A program made the translations under genes and the position numbers. The notes under the pieces are model-generated. The model saw nothing but the letters and a program-made list of their open reading frames with translations, did not search any database and was not told the origin of the DNA. From Microglena sp. YARC (Eukaryota; Chlorophyta; Chlorophyceae; Chlamydomonadales; Chlamydomonadaceae), in assembly GCA_022414725.1 (NCBI GenBank), contig CM039467.1:16068043-16132042 (forward strand): DNA of 64,000 nt. The letters are read 5' to 3'. Of the stretch, positions 50,503 through 59,400 are shown in pieces; the first letter of the stretch is position 1, and the number at the start of each line of letters is the position of its first letter.

Positions 50503-52679
50503 ATCCCTCCCCCCCACCCCCTCCTCCCCACCCCCCATTCCAAGGGGTAGCCAATGAGGCTTAAGGAACTTTCCCAACCTCATATAATCAAGATATGTAT
50601 GGAAGTTGAATTCCAAGGGGTAGCCAATTGGGCTTATGGGGCTTATAATCAAGATATGTAGCCAATTGGGCTTATAATCAAGATATGTGTGGAAGTTACA
50701 GTCCAAGGGATAGCCAATAAGGCTGAAGGGTCTTACCCAACCTCATATAATCAAGATATGTATGGAAGTTACAGTTAGCCAATTGGGGTAGCCAATTGCA
50801 ATGGGGCTTCAGGGACTTGCCCAACCTCAAATACCCGTACTGTTCTCAAAATTTAACGGTTTAATTTGACGGGAGCACCCGTCAAATCGTGGCGTACGGT
50901 ATGTTACACAAAGAAAAAACCACCAAATCGGTTTAAGCCGATAGTAGGTGCATCACTAGAATGCACATATCTCACTGCTCAGTGGGCCAAACACTGTATT
51001 TTTTAGTGATACGAGATCCCTGGGACCTCCTGCATCTGTCTGCATATTCAGATGCCTCATCTGACACAAAGAACGATTTTAAAATAACGATTTAAACACA
51101 AATAACGATTTAAAATAATGAGTTTAGGAGCACAGATCCTGTTGCCATCTTTAACCACTCTTCCTGGCTCCAATTGTTTGAATTAGGACACACTGGTGAT
51201 GGTAAAGGTTAGAGGAGGTAAAAGGCTGACAGGTACAAAAAGAAGAGAGGCAATAGGGATAGGAAGTCAACATATATGTGCACTGGAGTGAAGTATACAA
51301 AATACGGTATGTGCATATTGTAGCCGTAGCAAAACCTTACCTTGGTCCTTCTAGGTCGCTGAGCAATACATGAACATTCGTTATGCTTATGCTTCTGACA
51401 TTAACTCAGCAAGAGATGATTTCAGGAGTTAATGAAAACGATGGAATGTCTCATTCTAGTTATTTCAAAGAGTACCGGTAGTGTTATGCTGAACAAGATG
51501 TTGGGATTATTGCAGTATTATATGTACACTCCTTGCAGGTCCTAGAACAGTGTACCCTAATATTGTACCATGAACCATGAATCAGTGTAACATGATTAAG
51601 TAGAAACGTTCAATTGCATAAATGGATCTTATTAAAATGGAAACCGTCAAATGTGTTGCGTCAATTTATATTCCTATTAAAAAAAACGTCAAATGTAAAC
51701 TGTCAATTTATAATAACCCCCCCAAAAAAAGCCATCAAATTTTGCGACTGTTAAATTTTGAGAACAGTACGGTATGCAGTATATTCAATATATTCAGTGT
51801 TTCGACTCCCCCATCAGTCGCTCTTGGCGTTGCAGGTCGTCGTCAACCGCGATGGTAGCTTGTCCAGTTGAGGTAGGAGACCGCTCCCCACCCGCGTATG
51901 ACGGGCTCCCTTAACACCACGCCCCACCAGGCGTTATCATTACCTTTTTATATTCAATACATTCAGTGTATTTATATGAATATTTTTTATATTATCATAT
52001 TAATAATTAATATTATCATATTCAGTGTATTTATATGAATATTTTTTTATATTATCATATTAAAAATTAATATGATCATATTCAGTGTATTCAGATGAAT
52101 TGAGCCCCCCTGATGGTGACTTTCCCCAGCTGCGGCATACAGGCGGGTTCCCGCAGGCGGAAGTCCTACCCCAGCAACAGGATTGCAGCCCAGTCATACA
52201 AGGCTGCACCCAGCTACTGGGATCGTGCCTTGGATGCCCCTCCTCCCCTCCTCCCATCCACCACCTCAACATCCACCACCTCTTTCCGTTCAACTCAACA
52301 TCCACCACCTTGTCTTGTCATACAGGCAGAAGTCTTACCCAGCAACAGGGTTGCAGCCAAGTCATATAAGGCCACACCCAGCTACTGGGATCGTGCCCTG
52401 GATGCCCGTCCTCCTCTCCTCCAATTCACCACCTCGTCTTGCATATGCATCCTTCTCATCCTCCACCATATCTTGTCATACAGGCGGAAGTCCTACCCCA
52501 GCAACAGGGTTGCAGCCAAGTCATACAAGGCCACACCCAGCTACTGGGATCGTGCCCTGGATGCCCCTCCCCCCCTCCTCCCAGGCCTGGATAAGTGGTA
52601 CTACCAAGTGATGTGGACTTGTGTCACTGTAGGAGGCAGCATATACCTGAACTGGGCTCATAGCGCAGGCCAGATATGA
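29769..52679 (+). CDS. Probable plastid-targeted TPR-like protein, six exons
   Basis: Exons 29769-29954, 33125-33268, 37039-37141, 41702-41889, 48632-48720 and 52484-52679 splice in frame to ~301 residues. The N-terminus ([20 protein letters not shown], basic, Ser-rich, no acids) looks like a plastid or mitochondrial transit peptide. The middle has TPR-like helices ([67 protein letters not shown]), then [10 protein letters not shown], a segment I recall from conserved uncharacterised thylakoid TPR proteins of plants (At1g78915-like; unverified). The C-terminus ([20 protein letters not shown]) could be a membrane segment. Function unknown; a plastid scaffold or assembly role is inference. About 97% of the gene is intron, mostly tandem repeats. 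Confidence 0.75.
29985..30400. repeat. (CA)n intron tract
   Basis: Almost pure (CA)n at 29998-30058, then degenerate cacacacatgcacatg-type repeats. It is the start of the first TPR intron. The remainder to 30670 carries only a weak duplicated motif (caYatgcacatgttgat) and nothing gene-like. Confidence 0.9.
30670..30890 (-). repeat. LINE 3'-end fragment (dispersed repeat)
   Basis: Matches the 3' end of the LINE-like element at 15366-15590 on the opposite strand. It begins with the A-run and the aacgcctggaggggcgtggt block that ends the LINE and resembles the SINE tail. It is a 5'-truncated copy inside TPR intron 1. Confidence 0.8.
30920..32275 (+). repeat. Acceptor-derived array before TPR exon 2
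   Basis: The acceptor and first ~25 bases of exon 2 (tgYgcag/gcagccaggcgattcag) recur near 30935, 31308, 31540, 31707, 31799, 31889, 32091 and 32241, separated by (catgcacatgctgacaca)n filler. The copy at 32095-32200 is long and reads [20 protein letters not shown]... in frame to ELP, so it could act as an alternative exon start. Confidence 0.9.
32280..33116. repeat. 36-bp tandem minisatellite
   Basis: About 23 copies of a 36-bp unit built of ctcaaaggctcaagcacatt and cccatgcacatgctga, ending directly at the acceptor of exon 2. Because 36 is divisible by 3, it is open in several frames on both strands, giving long spurious 12-residue-repeat proteins. Confidence 0.95.
33125..33268 (+). CDS. 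TPR gene exon 2
   Basis: Acceptor [28 protein letters not shown] to [14 protein letters not shown], donor AAG/GTATGC; 48 codons, phase 0 at both ends. Confidence 0.85.
33315..33550 (+). pseudogene. Two donor-end copies of TPR exon 2
   Basis: Segments ending at 33389 (donor-like AAG/GTATGC) and 33548 (AAG/ATATG, donor lost) repeat [19 protein letters not shown] and its variant. (GGTGGT)n and (TGTG)n spacers follow each. Confidence 0.88.
33900..34390. repeat. ~60-bp tandem array in TPR intron 2
   Basis: Alternating half-units (gatctccaaactggtatttg / gatctcaaactgctatttga) give a 58-60-bp higher-order repeat in about eight copies. AT-rich relative to surrounding TG-rich DNA. Confidence 0.93.
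34500..36990. repeat. TG-rich intron tract with higher-order repeats
   Basis: About 2.5 kb of (TG)n interrupted by gaagctgtgaagttatgtgt units. Discrete arrays: a 30-bp unit (tgtgaatgcaattgtgtgtg...) in seven copies at about 35750-35955, and a ~200-bp unit repeated with few changes at about 36070-36770. Confidence 0.92.
37039..37141 (+). CDS. TPR gene exon 3
   Basis: Acceptor [27 protein letters not shown] to EYGEYAS plus one base, donor G/GTGTGT. Phase 1 end is completed by exon 4 to give Ala. Confidence 0.82.
37142..37640. other. AT-rich part of TPR intron 3
   Basis: Contains ttatttattataa-like and (ATT)n microsatellites (37575-37640). A degenerate copy of the exon 3 middle (gaaaagaagcaagcaggtaag, then ctggg..aaaaaggtgta) lies at about 37419-37463. 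Confidence 0.7.
37667..37935 (+). pseudogene. Two truncated copies of TPR exon 4
   Basis: Each has a TTCCAG acceptor and begins with CTGTGAA (Val-Lys...) then VLEELGRDS-type sequence, ending at an early TAG (37741-37743; 37927-37929). They are the first two of seven exon 4 copies upstream of and including the complete one. Confidence 0.85.
37995..40325. repeat. 13-bp satellite (aatccatccatag)n, 2.3 kb
   Basis: Some 170 or more head-to-tail copies of aatccatccatag with scattered single-base gains and losses. In the reverse frame it yields Met-Asp-Ser/Gly-Phe-Tyr-Gly-Trp peptides that are only repeat by-products. Set between two exon 4 copies. Confidence 0.95.
40383..40585 (+). pseudogene. TPR exon 4 copy split by a retroposon fragment
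   Basis: A TTTTCCAG acceptor and CTGTGAG start the copy; at 40423-40529 a 107-bp 3' fragment of the (AATTTC)n-tailed retroposon (minus strand) interrupts it. Target sequence of 24 bases is duplicated (40399-40422 and 40530-40553, gagacgggtgttgaggagct onward). Confidence 0.82.
40423..40529 (-). mobile_element. Retroposon 3' fragment, (AATTTC)n tail
   Basis: On the minus strand it ends in three AATTTC-like units after cacggatgtgac; it shares ctccggcttacgc and cacgtcctgtgagt with the insertion at 19317-19794. The 24-bp flanking duplication supports recent retroposition. Confidence 0.82.
40586..41160. other. TPR intron 3 segment, weak repeats
   Basis: No exon seen. 40930-41160 carries three tandem copies of a ~65-bp T-rich unit (cctatttttgacatattttt, gcatctttttgacatcttta) leading into the acceptor of the next exon 4 copy; it supplies a repeated polypyrimidine tract. 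Confidence 0.7.
41172..41590 (+). pseudogene. Two shortened exon 4 copies with own splice sites
   Basis: 41174-41270 and 41481-41577 each have an acceptor (TACAG, CACAG), ~32 codons ([18 protein letters not shown] to CG) and a donor-like GTAAATC. They lack the second half of the complete exon. Skipping or inclusion would change frame, since each is 97 bases long. Confidence 0.83.
41702..41889 (+). CDS. TPR gene exon 4 (complete copy)
   Basis: Acceptor [28 protein letters not shown] to RKQAEDLR, donor AGG/GTAGGT. The two helices on each side of the [12 protein letters not shown] segment resemble a TPR pair. Of the copies here only this one extends in frame to the phase needed by exon 5. Confidence 0.85.
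41960..42182 (+). pseudogene. Donor-side copies of TPR exon 4
   Basis: 41969-42062 repeats [18 protein letters not shown] sequence to the NPRVRKQAE region with a one-base shift; 42150-42178 repeats RKQAVDLR before GTAGGTGTG. G-rich spacer separates them. Confidence 0.83.
42190..42760. repeat. G-rich tract with ~100-bp units
   Basis: (GGGTGTG)-type sequence with repeated blocks around aRgaayccargcacagctg (near 42430, 42508, 42630), the ancestral form of the cagcacagcaat block of the next array. No exon. Confidence 0.75.
42770..48630 (+). repeat. Acceptor-derived G-rich array filling TPR intron 4
   Basis: Roughly 30-35 units of ~90-250 bp. Each has a fixed block (accctagcacagcaatattt, gtttgtgacgctgtttgcat, tgactctactttgtag, tgccaatctggggt) plus a variable number of ggtgaaggtggggatgggtgg repeats. 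The block is the acceptor region of exon 5: the last unit ends ctgctttgcag at 48631. Almost every unit therefore carries a usable-looking TTTGTAG acceptor. Pro/His-rich frames on the minus strand are by-products. Confidence 0.93.
48632..48720 (+). CDS. TPR gene exon 5
   Basis: Acceptor [36 protein letters not shown] plus two bases, donor GG/GTGAGT. The EAPKL segment is the most recognisable conserved stretch of the protein. Confidence 0.85.
48880..49490. repeat. ~73-bp array containing telomere-type repeats
   Basis: About nine copies of a unit joining gcttccgcattacttgcgt, taagtcccccttta, caccggggaccctaaaccc and one to three further CCCTAAA steps, then tgaactt. CCCTAAA is the complement of TTTAGGG, the telomere repeat of land plants and many green algae. 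Confidence 0.92.
49530..50125. repeat. CCACC-rich then attcagatgt repeats
   Basis: 49540-49830: two copies of a ~190-bp block (gggcaccagggtaatgYRgc...) with CACCAACCACC filler. 49860-50150: short repeats of attcagatgt and attcagtttattc. No exon. Confidence 0.8.
50154..50347. mobile_element. hAT-like MITE, 194 bp
   Basis: Perfect 13-bp terminal inverted repeats (CAGGGTACTTCCA ... TGGAAGTACCCTG) and an 8-bp direct repeat attcagtg on both sides (50146-50153; 50348-50355). CAGGG ends with 8-bp duplications are typical of the hAT superfamily. Non-coding, so mobilised in trans. The host repeat itself contains attcagtg, so the duplication alone is weaker proof than the inverted repeats. Confidence 0.88.
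50356..52120. other. TPR intron 5, repeats and a SINE fragment
   Basis: A C homopolymer at 50461-50502; a ~70-bp unit (aatcaagatatgtatggaagtt, tccaaggggtagccaat) in four copies at 50540-50830; unstructured AT-rich DNA to 51790; a SINE fragment; and AT-rich tattcagtgtatttatatga repeats at 51955-52095. No exon recognised. Confidence 0.65.
51802..51946 (+). mobile_element. SINE fragment (5'-truncated), copy 3
   Basis: Starts at the B-box region (ttcgactccccc) and runs through the same body (ggcgttgcaggtcgtcgtca, gtccagttgaggtaggagac) to the common 3' end aggcgttatcatta. The tRNA-like head is missing. Confidence 0.85.
52128..52425 (+). pseudogene. Two partial copies of TPR exon 6
   Basis: Copies at about 52154-52245 and 52324-52424 have CAG acceptors and read [20 protein letters not shown] and a close variant, to WDRALDA. 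The second is in the same phase as the complete exon. CATC-rich spacer follows each. Confidence 0.87.
52484..52679 (+). CDS. TPR gene exon 6 (terminal)
   Basis: Acceptor CATACAG; the first base completes Gly, then [36 protein letters not shown] and [16 protein letters not shown]...GQI with TGA at 52677-52679. The end may be a membrane-spanning helix. Some uncertainty remains whether the last 30 codons are coding. Confidence 0.72.
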
Positions 52680-52739
52680 TGAGATGTGATGTGGACTTGA
52701 GTTAATTTCGTTGTTGTGGTTGCCTTTTCCTCTGCTTAC

Positions 52740-52985
52740 ACTCCAATAGGCACGTGTCATCCTAGGGGGCAGCATATACTTGAAGTGGGCTGCCAGCGCA
52801 GGCCAGATATGATGAGATGTGATGTGGAGTTGTGTCAATGTGTTACTTTCTTAGTTGTGGTCGCCTTTTGATCTGCTTATAATCCAGTAGACCTCCTTTG
52901 CCTTTTCATCTGCTTGCACTCCGGTGGATTTGTGTGGGCAGCATATACCTCAACTGGGCTCACAGCACCGGTCAGATGGTGTTTT
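52740..52985 (+). pseudogene. Tandem copies of the TPR gene 3' end
   Basis: The segment ggcagcatatacYtgaaYtgg, including the stop, recurs at 52768 and 52938; degraded copies are at 54368 and 54466. Spacer agatgtgatgtggactt is also repeated. Confidence 0.8.
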
Positions 52986-54265
52986 ATATTTTTAGTTGTG
53001 AAAGGACTTTCACCCCAGGAGGTGGGTGGCAGTTTTTTTGCCTGCTTTACAAATAGCGATCACTTTGTTTTGCTATGTAAGCGATCGTTAGTTTCGACCC
53101 TGTTTCGCTATAAAAAAAGAAAAAAATGTTTTTTGCCCTAAATGGCCCTAAAAAGCTACACAAAGCTAGAAAGCTATAGAAAGCACTACAACGCTGTCCC
53201 TGGAGGAGGCCTAAAACGATAAAGCTAGGAACCCACCTTCAGATTTGAAAACAATCACTGGACCGTACGACATCCTAGGGGGGTAATATTTATTTTAGTT
53301 GTGAAACGATTTTCACCCCCACGGGAGACGGGTCTCCCGACGCAAACCAGCCACACCGAGGATTCAGTTCAAATGGCGTTGTCACTCCTACATACAAGTA
53401 GGCGCACGTAGATATGGTGGGCCTACTTGGTGCCTACTAGTAGTAGTGTACAATCAGGTGTAGTCGATATAGTTTGGTTCCTGTTCCTAAAACTGTTGAG
53501 CAGAAGATTCCCAGTCACTGGCTTGAACGATGTAACTCGTGTTATATTGGTTTATGGAGTTAAGTAAGAGCAATGCGACCCTGAGAAGACGAGATATCAT
53601 CATGAATATGACACATTGACACGTGTATAGTATATAAGGCCACCAAACAATGCAAGGGACGGAAGGAGTTATGCTATGGTGTACAGCCGCAGTATTAGGT
53701 GATGCATAGGACACGCGTAGGCCGTGGAACCAGGTCAGGTGTCTACCTGCCAGGTCACGGACCGCGTGGGCCAGCTAGTGCGTGGTCCAACTATTGCTGC
53801 CTGGCGTCTACGTCAGGCAGGCCCTCTGTAGAACCTAATCTGGGTTCTAGTGCTCTACTGTGCTATAGCTGACCTTTCTATGTAACATTATCGCCTATCT
53901 GATTCTCAATACTTCAGAAGCCACGTACTGTATCTATCACTTCCTTAATATATTTTCACGCTTGTCGATGAGGGAAGCAGAGGGGAAGAATGAGGCGTAC
54001 TGACGCAATTAATAAGCAATGAGACGCAGTGAGACGAAATGAGACGCAGTGAAGCACTCTAGCAACAATGGGACGGAATGAGACGCAGAAACGTTGTGGG
54101 TCGCAGTGAGACGCAGCGAGCAGCTATTACATTTGAGGGGATAGTGAGGGGTTTTTGAGACGCAGGTCAATAATTTGATTGCGTCTTAGGAAGCAGCCTA
54201 TACAGCTGGATGCGTCTAGGGCAGCAACTCTGGGAGTCCTCCTGAAGTGCCGAGCTGCTTTTATC
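52986..54265. other. Intergenic DNA, no gene seen
   Basis: Mostly unique, AT-balanced sequence. 53990-54130 has (gagacgcagtgagacgaaat)-type repeats. 53700-53830 has short inverted motifs (caggtgtctacctgccaggt). No coding signal recognised. Confidence 0.55.
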
Positions 54266-54267
54266 TT

Positions 54268-54460
54268 AACTTGAACTTGATTACATAGTATCAGCCAGCA
54301 ATCTGGCTGCTCGCCGTCTAGTTTTTTTCATTATATAAAATCTGCTTACACTCGCGTGGACCTGTGCCAGCATATACCTTGGGGGGCTTTTGTTTTACTG
54401 TCGAAGACGGCGAGCAGCCAAATCGCTGGCTGAAGCTATGTAACCAAGTCCAAGCTCAAG
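54268..54460. repeat. Pair of dispersed hairpin repeats, opposite orientation
   Basis: Copies at 54268-54320 (+) and 54403-54460 (-) of the family found also at 8921, 9972, 14230 and 28569: (ttgaac)n, ggttacatggctccagccag, caatttggctgctcgccgtc. The CAGCCAG/CTGGCTG arms form a 7-bp hairpin. Confidence 0.85.
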
Positions 54461-56040
54461 ATGGGGGGCAGCATATAACTGAATTCGGCTGCATACCAGT
54501 TTTGGGCTAAAAGCTACTCTGAACATTTGTCATCCCTGCACCTGCTTGCACCCGATCTACTCAGTTGTGGAGCGCCTGCCATCTTAACATGACTTAGACA
54601 TGACATGGACAAGTCTTTCAACTGTCTAATCCGGTGAGTATGCTATTTACTTTCTGTGGGCATCGCATGAGGGGACTTAGAAGTTGGAATTGGAAGACGA
54701 ACCATGTAACAATCCAATCCATCTTACTACAGCAGCCAAATAACTTGGTGGATGTGTTAACAACCACGAGCCACCAGTGAATCTGGTTAATGTTTAAATG
54801 TCTAGTGTGGTTCACTCGGGACAGCTGACATTAAGACACAACCGTGACAGCTGACATTCAGACACAACCGTGACAGCTGACATTAAGAAACAAACGTGAC
54901 AGCTGACACCGTGGCAGCTGACATTCAGACACAACCGTTAGAGCTGACATTAAGACACAGCAACCTGCGTCTTCTAGTGCGTTTTTGAATCCGCAAATCA
55001 ATCCCTAGTGTCAACACAACTACCTGCGTCCTTAGTCCGTAAATCAATCGATTGCCTCAACCCCAGAAAATTGTAAACTTTTCACATCACAAGAACCATG
55101 AAGAGAAATTAGTATGCAGGGCTCCCACTGACCTTCAGTGACAAGCACGCACACTCCCACCCCCACGCACATACACACAAGTAACATAATGATATAATAT
55201 ATACGAATCCGCATGGCTCCCATATTACTGCCCAGAGTTGGCTGAGCAAGTTCTATGCAGCGTCGCAAGCGACCTTACAAATTAGCGGAGTGTTCGCCCA
55301 GAGCGACAGGTGGCAGCTGAAGGGAGTTAGTTAAGAACCCATCGGCTGACGTGTCAGGCTTCGTTTTGGTCAGACGGTCAAACGGACAAATGGGTAACCC
55401 TGGGGGCTATCACCCCCCAGAAGGGGAGGCTCCGCAAAAAACCATGTGACAATCCAATCCAATCCTAACCTAAAGGTGACAGCACCTGAATTGCTGGGGA
55501 CCCAATGGGGGCCCCTCTCCTAACACTCCATATATGCCACTTGGTTCGCTAGCAACTCCCTCAACGAACTATCAGGTCTAGGCCAGTGGCAGTCGCAGTA
55601 GCAAAAAATATAGTCAGGATGTAGAGTCAAGAGCTAGAGTCAGGATCTAGAGTAGATCCTTTGACTGACGCCTCAACTAGATGGAGGGTGGACTAGCCAT
55701 AGCTACTATTTTCAGCTACAAGCAGCAGCTTCTAGGCAGCGCTCCTACCTAGCAAGTCAGCTAAACCTGATGCAACCTAGTGCACCTTGAAACTGACACA
55801 ACCAGATTTCCTGTTCTGTTGACATCTTAGAGCTTGTCCCAGTTGCTGGCTCAGGGAGCTGCCTAGAAGCTGCTGCTGGTAGCTGAAAAGAAAAGCCATG
55901 CGGCTAGAGTTTCTGCATGATATATAGTATAAGACATGCGCCTAGCTCTTTCTGCATGAAATGATCGAAGCTCTGCGTGATGGGTCGACTAGACGGATGG
56001 GTGCGTAGACTACAGGTTCTGTAGCAGCTCCACAGCTCCA
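54461..56040. other. Intergenic DNA with small repeats
   Basis: 54836-54963 carries about five copies of a 26-bp unit (gacagctgacattaagacac...). An ~80-bp block (accatgaagagaaattag, cagggctcccactgaM) at 55094-55177 recurs at 56044-56124. No exon was recognised. Confidence 0.6.
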
Positions 56041-56165
56041 AAGCACCATGAAGAGAAATTAGACTGCAGGGCTCCCACTGAACATCAGTGACACACACGC
56101 ACACCCACGCTCCCACGCACATAGACTGGGTAGACTACAGGTTCTGCAGCAGCTCCACAGCACCA
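56005..56165 (-). pseudogene. Copies of the RPA1 3' coding end
   Basis: On the minus strand the last ~8 codons of RPA1 (AVELLQNL-stop; ctacaggttctgcagcagct on plus) recur at about 56009-56038 and 56130-56163, with a TAG stop. They lie downstream of the real end. Confidence 0.75.
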
Positions 56166-56204
56166 GTGGCTAGACGGATGGATGGGTAGACTACAGGCTC
56201 TGCA

Positions 56205-56370
56205 ATACCCGTTCTGAGCTTCTTGAACAACTAAGGTGACGGGTTCGAATCCCCACGGGTGCGCCTTAGTGTTCGCGGTCGCTGTCAACCGCCATGGTAA
56301 AGTAGCAGCCTGTTCCCTACCGTCTTAAGACGGGGCTCCCTTAATACCACGCCCCACCAGGCGTTATCAT
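56205..56370 (+). mobile_element. SINE copy 4, abutting the RPA1 stop codon
   Basis: B box gggttcgaatcccc, shared body (gtcgctgtcaaccgccatgg) and 3' end aggcgttatcatt. Near-perfect 13-bp target duplications: tacaggctctgca (56192-56204) and tacaggttctgca (56371-56383). The head is shorter than in the 210-bp copies. Confidence 0.83.
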
Positions 56371-56468
56371 TACAGGTTCTGCAGCAGCTCCACAGCACCA
56401 GTTCCAACCTCCACCACCCGGCCCACACAGATTCGAGAGGAGTGGGACTTGAGGTCATCCACAGCACC
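56370..56468 (-). CDS. RPA1: RPA1 exon 6 (terminal)
   Basis: Acceptor CTTCTGAAG; GAVDDLKSHSSRICVGRVVE, VGTGAVELLQNL and TAA (56372-56370). The third base of the stop belongs to the SINE. The family usually has D-D-L-x-S-P-S-A-R-I here. Confidence 0.88.
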   Translation of the reverse strand, partial: GAVDDLKSHSSRICVGRVVEVGTGAVELLQNL

Positions 56469-59400
56469 CTTCAGAAGGAGCAAGCAATGACGGGGAGTGA
56501 AGTGAGGTGTGTTATGGACTTATGGTGTGTCATGGCGTGTTATGGTGTGTTATGGTGAGGTGTGGGTGTGGTGTGGTATGGTGGGGTGAGATGTGAGTGT
56601 TGAGGGGTGGTGTGGTGATGTGATGTGTGGTGTGAATGGACTTGAGGTCATCCACAGCACCCAGCTGAGGGAGCAAGCGATGATGGGAGGTGAGGTGTGT
56701 TATGGTGAGATGAGGGTGGTGAGGGGTGGTGAGGTGAAGTGTTGGTGGTATGGTGTGCAATGGTGCGGTGTGGGTGGTGAGGGGTGGTGCGGTAATGTGA
56801 TGTGATGTGATGTGTGGATAGAGTTGAGGTCATCCACAGCACCCTGCAGAAGGAGCAAGCAATGGCAGGGAGTGAAGTGAGGTGTGTTATGGACTTATGG
56901 TGTGTTATGGTGAGGTGTGGGTGTGGTGTGGTATGGTGGGGTGATATGCGTGTGTTGAGGGGTGGTGTGGTGATGTGATGTGTGGTGTGGATGGACTTTG
57001 GGTCATCTACAGCTGACTGCAGAGGGAGCCAGCAGTGGTGGGAGGTGAGGTGAGGTGTGGTGTGTTATGGTGTGTTATGGTGAGGGGTGGTGTGGTGATG
57101 TGATGTGATGTGTGGATGGACAGGAGGGGCTAATTAAAACTACCAACAGTGATGCATTGGTACCCTCAGGAATCAAGCCAATCCACTACATTTCCATTCA
57201 ATTGTCATCAACAGGCCAATTGCCGCAAGCAAGCATTTTTGTCAACACTAATCTCATTAACAGGACCCACCTTCAGAGTAGCATCCATGAGGGGTCTTCC
57301 AAGTAATCTTCACAATTAAACAGGCATTATTGCAGCACAGCACAGCACAGCAAGCAAGATTGCAGCAAGCAAACATTTTTGTAAAAACTAATCTCATTTA
57401 CAGGACCCACCTTCAGAGTAGCATCCGTAAGGAAGTGTGCCGCTGTCTCAAAGCTCATCTTCAAGAAGGGTGACACGGCACTCTCAATGCCAATGCGGTT
57501 GCATGCTCGATAGCCGCCCTGTGTTGAGATGGGTTGGGTTGGATTGAGTTAGGTTGGGTTGAGTTAGGTTGGGTTGAGTTAGGTTGGGTTGACTTAGGTT
57601 GGGTTGAGTAAGGTTGGGTTGGGTGACGCGGCACTCTCAATGCCAATGCGGTTGCATGCTCGATAGCCGCCCTGGGTTGAGATGGGTTGGGTTGAGTTAG
57701 GTTGGGTTGAGTTAGGTTGGGTTGAGTTAGGTTGGGTTGAGTTATGTTGGGTTGAGTTAGGTTGGGTTGAGTTATGTTGGGTTGAGTTATGTTGGGTTGG
57801 GTTAGGTTGGGTTGAGTTAGGTTGGGTTGACTTAGGTTGGGTTTAATTAGGTTGTGTTAGGTTAGGTTAGGTTGGGTTGGGTTGGGTTAGGTTGAGTTAG
57901 GTTGGGTTAGTTGGTTTGGGAAGGAAGGAAAGGGATAGGACGTTTATTTGGGGGGGGGGGGGGGGGGGGGTAATCTATTTCGTTTCGTTTATTCTGGATC
58001 CGTTTTGGTTTGGAATGGCTTGGTTTCTTCTTGGTTTGGATTTGAGAGAGTGGGTTCACAATACAAACATCTGGGCGGACGAATACCAGGAGCATATACA
58101 CCACCGCTGAAACCAACATGGGTTCACAATACAAACATCTGGGCGGACATGAATACCAGGAGCATATACACCACCCCTCAACCCTAGATAAGAGTACACA
58201 CAATCAATCAACCCAATCAAAGTAAGATACGAGTACACACACACCTGGTGAGTCATGAAGGCAGCAATGAGCGACAAGTATCGCGCGTCCACACCAATGC
58301 CGTACACTCCAAAGACAGAGACAGCCTCATGCATGATGCTAGCACGTGCAGCTTCAACACCGCAAATTCAGGCTCAACCCAATCAACCCAAGATTAGTGC
58401 TTGGACCCCCTCAACCCAGTTCACCAGTACGCACGCACCTGGTGAGTCATGAAGTCAGCAATGAGCGACAAGTGTCGCGCATCCACACCAATGCCGTACG
58501 CTCCGAACACAGAGACCGCCTCATGCATGATGCTAGCGCGTGCAGCTTCAACGCCGTACGTGGTGAGCACAGCAGAGATGTCGTTGGTGACGATCCCGTT
58601 GACGTCCAGAAGATCCGAGTGTTCCCATGCGCCGACAAAGTTGATGCCGTCAGTTTGAACCTTTGTGGCTTCCTTCTCTGTCTTGGCCTCTACGACGTAC
58701 ACCTGGGACATGGCAACATGACAAACATCAGTACTCTTCATTGTTTCAGGATGGGTCCAGTATATTTTGATAAACATGTGTCAAAGGATGATGCATGACT
58801 AAGTTGATGCCGCCAGTTTGAACCTTCACGGCTTCCTTCTCTGTCTTGGCCTCCACCACATACACCTGGACATGGCAACATGACAAACATCAGTACTCTT
58901 CATTGTTTGAGATTGGACACAAAGTTGGGACATGGCAACATGATAAACATCAGTACTCTTCATTGTTTGAGGCTGGATACAGTAAATTTTGATTAAAATG
59001 AGTTCGTGGTTCGATCAAAAGGATGATGCACGGCTAAGTTGATGCCGCCAGTTTGAACCTTCACGGCTTCCTTCTCTGTCTTTGCCTCCACCACATACAC
59101 CTGGACATGGCAACATGACAAACATCAGTACTCTTCATTGTTTCAGGTCGGATAAAGTATACTTTGATCAAAATGTATTAAAGGATGATGCACGACGAAG
59201 TTGATGCCGTCAGTTTGGACCTTCTCGGCTTCTTTCGCTGTCTTGGCATACACCACGTACACCTGGGAAATGTAATAATGATAACGCCTGGTGGGGCGTG
59301 GTGTTAAGGGAGCCCGTCGTACGCGGCTGGGGAGCGGTCTCCTACCTCAACTGGACAAGCTACCATCGCGGTAGACGACGACCTGCAACGCCAAGAGCGA

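Noticed and set aside
54268..54322. Helitron 3' end (hairpin followed by CTAG)
   Set aside because: Only this copy ends CTAG; the other five diverge after CGCCGTCT, so the CTRR rule fails.
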